From Zygnema cylindricum (taxonomy: Eukaryota > Streptophyta > Zygnematophyceae > Zygnematales > Zygnemataceae): DNA of 10,975 nt. This document shows positions 5,942 to 10,975 of the stretch, piece by piece. Both the position numbers and the translations under genes were made by a program. Numbering within the stretch: the stretch's first letter is position 1; each line of letters opens with the position of its first letter. Where the stretch lies: NCBI GenBank assembly GCA_037447655.1, contig JBBHKE010002124.1, positions 64,351 to 75,325 of the forward strand. Reading direction: 5' to 3'. The notes beneath the pieces were generated by a model. It did no database searches. It was not told where the DNA came from and saw nothing but the letters and a program-made list of their open reading frames with translations.

Positions 5942-8449
5942 TTAAATCTTCCTGGCAACATTTTTCAGAATCTCTTCCACATGAGCCATGATTGTACTCT
6001 CTGTAGGATGAGAAATCGGAGACAACCCAACACTTTTTAAAACTTCATCTGTTTGATGACCTGAAAATTTGGGACCCGGTTGTTTTTCCAACTCCTTCAA
6101 TACCGGAACTATCGGGAAAAACTGAGTGAGTCTCTTTTGGGTCTTCACTGCTTTCTCCAATGCTGTATTCCAATTTTCAACTGTTTGGCTAACCTCAAAG
6201 TCTAATCCATTTTTCTTTAAACCCTCAAAAACAGAAGCCCAGGATTCACTCTCCGAAGGTACGATGTGAAAAACTTCTAGAGAACCACCTTGTTTTTTAT
6301 CGATAATTTCCGAAGCTGTTTTCTCAATTTCCATTTTACCCTCACTATTGATGGAGTTATTCCCAAACCCAGTTTTTGACAGAGAGTCCAAAGCGATGGA
6401 AATTATTGAATTTGCGACAACATCGACAGGAACGAGGTAAGAAGGACCCAGAAGATAAGGAATTTTTCCAAACATTGCAATTGACCGAACAAGGAAAGAA
6501 AAAAAGTTTTCTGCAGCTCCTTTTCCACTCACAGAAGAGCCGATTATCAAACCCGGTCTGTAAATTTTCGCTGAAAAATCATCGAATTGTGTCTCCTCCA
6601 TGAGCAATCTCTCCCCGACATATTTTGTGAGAGCATATCCATCTGTTCGAGAAACTGGCGAAGGGAGAGAGTGAACACTTTCCGGAACCACCCACTCTCC
6701 CACTTTACCACTATTAGCGTGGCATATCAACCCCACTCCGACGCTGGAAACAAAGTGGACATCTACGTCTTTTCCCGAAAAATGTTTCCTGGCCTCTCGA
6801 GCCATTCGAATAACTTCTCGGACGGAGTTCACATTCGCCTCTTCTAATCGTTCGAAGTTCGCCGACAAATGAACAGCGGCTCCGTTGTGGATTACGGAAT
6901 CAACTTCATGAGTAATTTGTTTCCAATCTTTAGAAGATAAACCAAGATTATGTGAAGAGATATCTCCCGGAAATGCAAAAACATTGGAAGAAAAACACTC
7001 AGCCAATGAAGGTGCGATATTTTCCGGAGAATCTTTTGGGGAATTCCCGAACCAATTTTGTAAACTTTTCCACAGACGACTTTTGCAAGCCTCGGGACTT
7101 GGACCTCTCACCAAACAAACAACCTTTTGAAGAGGTTTCAAATTTGTGTCTTTCCCAGAAACCTGTTTTAGAATCATTTTCTTACCTCTTTCTAACCTTT
7201 TCAATAACTCCAGAAGAAGAAAAGAGCCCAAAAATCCAGTTCCTCCTGTGAGAAAGATCGTATATCCCAGACCCATCGCCCTCTCTTCTTCTCTCTCTGT
7301 TTTCATTTCCGAAGTATTTTGACTTTCCTTACTCGACAAAAATTTCCCAGCACCCTCCGATTCGCGTTTTAAAAAGTCGGCCGGCGGTAAAACGGTTCCA
7401 AATGTGCTATTCCCAAAATCCTTCTGATTTCTCTCTGTCTCTCCCCTGGTGTTTGGTTGCGAAGATCCTTCACCTTTTGTCGTTTTCCTATGTTTCAAAA
7501 CCCATTCGGTCAATGCTTTGACTGTCGGTATTTGGTCATAAAGCGAAACAGAAGAAAAAGGAATTCCTGTCAGCTGGCTGACACCTGTCGCGATCTCATT
7601 GGCTGTCAGAGAACTCAATCCGAGATCCAGAAGGAAAGTTTCGTCTCCGATTTCTTCTTCACTTTGACTAAGGAATCCGGAAACCAGATTTTTTATCGCC
7701 TTCATCACTCTCCCTTCATCTAACAGCATATTTGTTTCTTCACGATCATCCTCTTTCCGAACCGAAGCAAAATCCGAACTTTCAGGAATTTCCCCCTTGA
7801 AACCCTGCCTCGTTGCCTCTGTCCCTTCAGTTTTAAGTTTCTCAAATAGTTTAAAAGAATGATTTTCTTTCTCCGTCGTCGGTTTAGACGTGACGGGTGT
7901 CACGACAGAGTAAATTTGGTCGATTACGGAGGAAAAAAGTTCGATCGCAGCTTTTCGTTGTACATCCCCCTTTAATCCCACCGGCAAATGGCATTTTCTT
8001 TCATCAAAAAATTCATCCCTGTTTTCTTCTTCGTTGACTTTTCTTTGACTCATGTTTTTGGTCTGGCTCGAGCGAGCGTCCCTCGATTGGATCAACTTTG
8101 ATTGTTGTTGGAGGAGATTTTGTTGTTGTAGATGTAGATTAACAAGTTTTTGTTGAATTCGGGCGATTTCTTGATCTCGGGCGATTTCTTGATTTCGGGC
8201 AATTTCTTGATTTCGGGCGAATTCTTGAGTTCGTTTCAAGTGATTTTGCGTTTCATATGGGGCAAAATTCTTTTGATTTTGCATTTGTGTTAAAATTTTG
8301 GTCTGTTGATTTTCGTTTTCGTGGAACTTCTCCGCGATTTGAATTTTATCTGCTGAATTCTCAGAGATCCATTTTGTATCTTTTTGTGAAGGAATTAAAG
8401 AAGGGAGAACAAAAATGTACTTTTTTGAAATCCAAGAACTTGATGGAAG
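5942..8449 (-). CDS. Exon D: end of adenylation domain, carrier and reductase domains
   Basis: A single 836-codon exon including the stop. Its first residues (LPSSSWISKKYIFVLP) finish an adenylation-domain strand. A Q/N/E-rich insert follows (331-455), then HLPVGLKGDVQRKAA with the catalytic-lysine position at 471. After a charged linker (495-555) comes the carrier domain with LLDLGLSSLTANEI. The phosphopantetheine Ser591 (codon 7612-7610) is preceded by Ser where most carriers have Asp. A second linker (634-701) leads to the reductase, an extended SDR fold with a Gly-rich NAD(P) loop, FVSSVGV, and Tyr916/Lys920 as the catalytic pair. RPGLIIG (942-948) is also typical. The reductase appears full length and intact. 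Confidence 0.93.
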   Translation of the reverse strand, partial: LPSSSWISKKYIFVLPSLIPSQKDTKWISENSADKIQIAEKFHENENQQTKILTQMQNQKNFAPYETQNHLKRTQEFARNQEIARNQEIARDQEIARIQQKLVNLHLQQQNLLQQQSKLIQSRDARSSQTKNMSQRKVNEEENRDEFFDERKCHLPVGLKGDVQRKAAIELFSSVIDQIYSVVTPVTSKPTTEKENHSFKLFEKLKTEGTEATRQGFKGEIPESSDFASVRKEDDREETNMLLDEGRVMKAIKNLVSGFLSQSEEEIGDETFLLDLGLSSLTANEIATGVSQLTGIPFSSVSLYDQIPTVKALTEWVLKHRKTTKGEGSSQPNTRGETERNQKDFGNSTFGTVLPPADFLKRESEGAGKFLSSKESQNTSEMKTEREEERAMGLGYTIFLTGGTGFLGSFLLLELLKRLERGKKMILKQVSGKDTNLKPLQKVVCLVRGPSPEACKSRLWKSLQNWFGNSPKDSPENIAPSLAECFSSNVFAFPGDISSHNLGLSSKDWKQITHEVDSVIHNGAAVHLSANFERLEEANVNSVREVIRMAREARKHFSGKDVDVHFVSSVGVGLICHANSGKVGEWVVPESVHSLPSPVSRTDGYALTKYVGERLLMEETQFDDFSAKIYRPGLIIGSSVSGKGAAENFFSFLVRSIAMFGKIPYLLGPSYLVPVDVVANSIISIALDSLSKTGFGNNSINSEGKMEIEKTASEIIDKKQGGSLEVFHIVPSESESWASVFEGLKKNGLDFEVSQTVENWNTALEKAVKTQKRLTQFFPIVPVLKELEKQPGPKFSGHQTDEVLKSVGLSPISHPTESTIMAHVEEILKNVARKI

Positions 8450-10917
8450 CTGCGAAAATGAAATACAAGCGGACAAGAGGAAGAATACCAAATCAGTTAC
8501 ATGACAAAACAAGCTAAAATTCCGAACAAACTACGAAAGCGTTGGGAAAATGTTCCACTGGTAAAGATTAAACCCGGTTCATCATTTTGATTTAAGAGTG
8601 TTTGGAGGGTTTAATATAATTATTTTGTGCTTTTCACTTGTACTAAACCATTCCCACTTCAAAAAAAATGCGAAAAGTTTTCACTTTAAGTATTCCGTTC
8701 ATTCCTCCATAGCAACCCATATTAGAAAATCCTTAAAGATAACCACAAAATTACCCTTTTTGAAGCAAAACCCAAAAAATGACGAAAAAACCTCAAAATT
8801 CTAATCTCAGCTGAACTTCAAGAATGGAGCAGGTCAACCCACCTGAGAATTCACTTCCCGAACCACTTTCCAAACCTCCTCTTTAACCCAGTCAGAAGCT
8901 TCCGAACTTCCAGGTGGCAGTCCAGAATCTCTCGAAACAACCGGCCAATCAGCTTCCACCAATAAGGCAGGTCTCGGTTTTTCGTGGCCAATCACAAGGC
9001 TCGATTTCACAAAACGACAAGCTTTTAAAGGAGTTTCAAATCTGATTGGATCAGTTTTTTCCCCACTTGTGTGAACTAACAAATAATCTCTTCGACCGAC
9101 AAACACAAATTTGTTTTCACCGGTTTTTTGAAAAATGTCGTCTGAATTCAAGAAAGAAAGAAAGGAAAAACATTAAACAGTGGGAAATGAGGAAAACGAA
9201 TTCGTTAGAAAATAATTTGGGTACTCGGGATCTACTGGTAAAAGAGAGCGGCGTATGAAAAAAAGCGATAAAATTGGCTCTTCTGCTGATTATCCTCTTA
9301 ACTTTGTAATAATTTATGGACTATGTTTGTATTTCTATTGTTCAAGAAAAGAATTGAACGTGTTACTGCAAGTACAAGCACAATATATTGTAAGAAAAAG
9401 ATTTGTTTAAGCATTTTATTGTTAATATTTCTTGTAAAATTAAGAATCTCTCTCGTTTACCGCAAATGCAAACCACAATATAATCCTTTTAAACCACAAG
9501 GAAATTTTTCTGATCGGGAAAAACTGTAAACTTCAAGCCACTATTTATATCATTAACATGTTGAAAAGACCAACAAACAAATGATTTCAATAACGTTCAT
9601 TCCCCATATCTAATTAGGGTGGATTACAAAACTTACGTGTTTCAAAATATTCTTCCGCCGATGATTCAACTCCGAGATACCCACGAGTTCTAGAATGAAG
9701 ACCAGAAGAAAGAGAAAGCTCATATTCGTCTTTTTCTATTGGCTTCCACCGAATGTACGGCTCGACAGCTGGCAACACACTCAGTTCTTGCCAATGCTGT
9801 TCCATGCTTCCCAACATCACGAATCCCAGTTCCGTTGTACCATAAGCCGACATGATAGAAACACCATGGGATCGGAGAAAATCTCCAGCCCAAAGAGCAA
9901 GAGGAGCTCCTGCTGTTAAGATTCCTTTGAGGGATCGAAGAATAGAGAGAGCAGAACTGCCACGTGGCGGATTCTCAGTGGTCGAGGCCAGTTCGTCTAC
10001 TTCTTTTTGAGCAATGTGACAGAAGCCTTCTAGGATGAGAGGAACTGTCAGACAAGGAAAAGAAAAAAGAAATAGGAAAACCAGTCGTAAGTGTTGATTC
10101 TTAAACGAATTTAGGAACCCTTTACCAAACCAATAAAGAAAAGCAACCAGTTCGGAAAAATATTGCGGAATAGTTTAGAAGCAAGTTGAACGGATTTTAA
10201 GAAATCTATTAGTCTCCTAAATCAATTAGAGGGTGAATAAACTACCACAAACTTAGATGACTGGAATTAAACATGGGAAAATAAACACACAAAAAAGTCA
10301 ACCATCAAACATTCTAATAACCAGCATGAAGATTTCAGAGATTCAAATGTTCACATTTAAGTCATAAAAACACCAAACGCCGAACCTCTAAAAAATGAAA
10401 AACAAAAGATCAAACGTCACAGTTAAATTTCTGATTTTTTATCCTCCTTTATCCTATTCTCACAGAATCCATAAAAGCAAAATCTAGTTGTCTATAATCC
10501 CACTTACCAGCAAAACATTTTTCCCATAAAATCTTTCACAAATTTTAAACAAAATGCTAAATCTTTTGCCTATAAATACGAAAACTACAAAACATACAAA
10601 ATATATAAAACCTCTATCAAAACTAGGAAAATATTCAGCTGTTTAATCAACTTTAGAACCAAAATACCAAAAAAACCAGCACCACTTACCTGTAAAAACG
10701 GCATTTACATTCAAATCTTTGATAATTTTTAGAACCAATTCTGAATTTGCTTGTCCCATTGGAACGTCCGTAAAAGCAAAACAACTTCCAAGAAAAAGAG
10801 TACCAATCAAATCGCTCACTATGGCGACAATGTGGTAGAATGGGAGAGTGCCAAGTGTCACTCTCTCAGGCGAAAAAAAATTGTGGCTTCTTGGAAAGGA
10901 AGAAGACTGGAAGGTGC
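5942..10917 (-). CDS. A-T-R enzyme (adenylation - carrier - thioester reductase), 5' partial, four exons
   Basis: The spliced model joins 10917-10690, 10044-9637, 9141-8843 and 8449-5942. It reads 1146 codons without a stop and ends at TAA (5944-5942). Residue 1 is the first full codon in the window. Order seen: adenylation domain from LPFYH (24-28) through YGTTE (143-147), GRRDY (227-231) and SGEKTDP (237-243) to the A10-like LKGDVQRK with Lys471; carrier domain about 556-633 with Ser591 in GLSSL; thioester reductase about 702-1146 with TGGTGFLG (712-719), HNGAAVH (832-838) and YALTK (Tyr916, Lys920). Known for the family: an acid is adenylated, held as a thioester on phosphopantetheine and reductively released with NAD(P)H. 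LPFYH and the KG.VQRK pattern resemble the non-amino-acid, fungal-type A-T-R proteins more than LYS2, which is an inference. The substrate is unknown. The N-terminal part, with the TSGTTG-type core, lies outside the window. Odd points are a 125-residue insert before A10 and two long charged linkers. Confidence 0.9.
8018..8392 (-). other. Q/N/E-rich insert in the adenylation domain, predicted helical or coiled coil
   Basis: These codons (residues 331-455) lie between the strand ending KYIFVLP and the A10 segment LPVGLKGDVQRK, positions that are normally only about 10-20 residues apart in ANL enzymes. The insert is free of prolines after its first residues, rich in Q, N, E, K and R, and contains EIARNQ repeats followed by LHLQQQNLLQQQSKLIQ, with leucines and isoleucines at coiled-coil-like spacing. 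It does not break the frame. A missed intron is unlikely because the repeat is perfectly in frame and no strong donor is needed, but RNA evidence would settle this. Confidence 0.6.
8160..8231 (-). repeat. In-frame 18-bp tandem repeat, four units
   Basis: Four 18-bp units (8160-8177, 8178-8195, 8196-8213, 8214-8231) differ at only a few bases. On the + strand each starts CGGGC and contains TTCTTGA. They encode the hexapeptide series EFARNQ, EIARNQ, EIARDQ, EIARIQ. Because 18 is a multiple of 3, copy-number change would lengthen the helix without shifting the frame. Confidence 0.95.
8450..8842 (-). other. Intron between exons C and D (393 bp)
   Basis: The donor is GTGGGT and the acceptor ATTTCATTTTCGCAG, phase 0. 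The last 63 bases are open in the downstream frame and begin with an ATG at 8512 followed by a hydrophobic stretch that looks like a signal peptide. They are intronic: the join VNSQ-LPSSSWISKKYIFVLP restores the expected adenylation-domain strand, and exon C needs a continuation. Confidence 0.85.
8843..9141 (-). CDS. Exon C: adenylation domain, GRxD hinge region
   Basis: The exon encodes residues 213-311. GRRDYLLVHTSGEKTDP matches the A8 hinge of ANL enzymes (G-R-x-D, then G-E-K-x-x-P), where the small C-terminal subdomain swings between the adenylation and thiolation steps. It is followed by SSLVIGHEKPRPALLVE, the A9-side strand. Length is 2 + 99x3 nt, so the phase-1 entry and phase-0 exit agree with both neighbours. 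The donor is TCTCAG then GTGGGT, weaker than the two GTAAGT donors. Confidence 0.88.
9142..9636 (-). other. Intron between exons B and C (495 bp)
   Basis: The donor is GTAAGT and the acceptor is CTTTCTTGAATTCAG after a run of TTTC units. The join rebuilds CAC (His212) and gives ETHDIF, where relatives normally have a TGD-like motif. The intron is AT-rich with no recognisable insertion. Confidence 0.85.
9637..10044 (-). CDS. Exon B: adenylation domain, AGAPL and YGTTE motifs
   Basis: The exon encodes residues 77-211 plus both split codons. It carries LTAGAPL (118-124), the adenine-side Gly-rich turn of ANL enzymes, and SAYGTTELG (141-149), the A5 motif that contacts adenine. The stretch SVLPAVEPYIRW fits the part of fungal-type reductases that leads towards the TGD motif. 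The exon begins after TCTGACAG and ends ...GAAACAC before GTAAGT, phase 1. An ATG at 9853 is internal Met140, not a start, because the frame is open and motif-bearing upstream. Confidence 0.88.
10045..10689 (-). other. Intron between exons A and B (645 bp)
   Basis: The donor is GTAAGT. The acceptor is a pyrimidine run ending CTTGTCTGACAG. Joining phase 1 to phase 1 makes GTT (Val76) and gives NAVFT-VPLILEGF, which reads smoothly as adenylation-domain sequence. The intron is AT-rich and I see no gene or mobile element in it. Confidence 0.85.
10690..10917 (-). CDS. Exon A: adenylation domain core, LPFYH region
   Basis: The exon encodes residues 1-75, from TFQSSS to NAVFT. The motif LPFYHIVA (24-31) matches the L-P-hydrophobic-aromatic-H segment that follows the ATP-binding loop in ANL enzymes. 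The 3' end is firm: ACAG then GTAAGT, phase 1. The 5' end is less certain. I chose the acceptor TTTGACACAG after a long pyrimidine tract, which leaves phase 1. Other AG dinucleotides at about 10909 and 10894 would shorten the exon. A GTG at 10861 is in frame but is not the start, because homologous-looking coding sequence continues upstream of it. Confidence 0.75.
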
Positions 10918-10975
10918 CTGTGTCAAATAAAAGGAAGAGGGAAGAGAGGGAGGGGGAGGGGGAGGGGGAGGGGGA
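10918..10975 (-). other. 3' end of an upstream intron with microsatellite pyrimidine tract
   Basis: On the - strand this reads as a run of TCCCCC units passing into CTCTTCCCTCTTCC and then TTTGACACAG, an acceptor with a very long pyrimidine tract. On the + strand the same bases are GGGGGA repeats able to form a G-quadruplex. The rest of the intron is outside the window. Confidence 0.7.

Noticed and set aside
6376-7723. Several + strand frames opposite exon D
   Set aside because: They are shadows of the motif-bearing - strand frame and carry no motif of their own.
10859-10861. GTG in exon A as a possible start codon
   Set aside because: The open frame continues upstream with plausible adenylation-domain sequence to an acceptor, and a start here would lack the ATP-binding core.

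Overview
The window is nuclear-type eukaryotic DNA. Three spliceosomal introns, two with GTAAGT donors and one with GTGGGT, and with pyrimidine-rich acceptors, interrupt its one real gene. Much of the rest is A-rich or purine-rich low-complexity DNA, minisatellite and transposon relics. The group cannot be fixed from the sequence. The enzyme resembles the adenylation-thiolation-reductase (A-T-R) proteins best known from fungi, but the introns (393 to 645 bp) are long for most fungi, so an alga, another protist or an invertebrate is also possible.

Bases 1-4260 are a repeat landscape. Blocks of A-rich sequence (1-440, 1467-1778, 2371-2530, 2866-3190) alternate with three head-to-tail arrays of a degenerate unit of about 46 bp (541-1010, 1779-2370, 3195-3797). 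A 327-bp hAT-type MITE with a perfect 8-bp target duplication sits in one A-rich block (2531-2857). At 3798 the + strand switches abruptly from purine-rich to a CT-only satellite that runs to about 4260. Bases 1011-1466 and 4261-5046 hold no recognisable gene. A probable solo LTR (5052-5675, 5-bp target duplication, internal TATA box) lies between the repeats and the gene.

Bases 5942-10917 on the - strand hold the last four exons of a multidomain enzyme. It has the C-terminal half of an ANL adenylation domain, a carrier (thiolation) domain and a thioester reductase domain, 1146 residues in the window. The 5' end, with the P-loop-like core of the adenylation domain, lies beyond base 10975. By family knowledge, such enzymes adenylate a carboxylic acid, load it on the phosphopantetheine arm of the carrier and release it by NAD(P)H reduction as an aldehyde or alcohol. 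The substrate cannot be read here.

The points most worth a second look are a Q/N/E-rich, probably coiled-coil insert inside the adenylation domain carrying an in-frame 18-bp tandem repeat, and the 46-bp minisatellite, in which diverged copies keep a paired stem through compensating changes.
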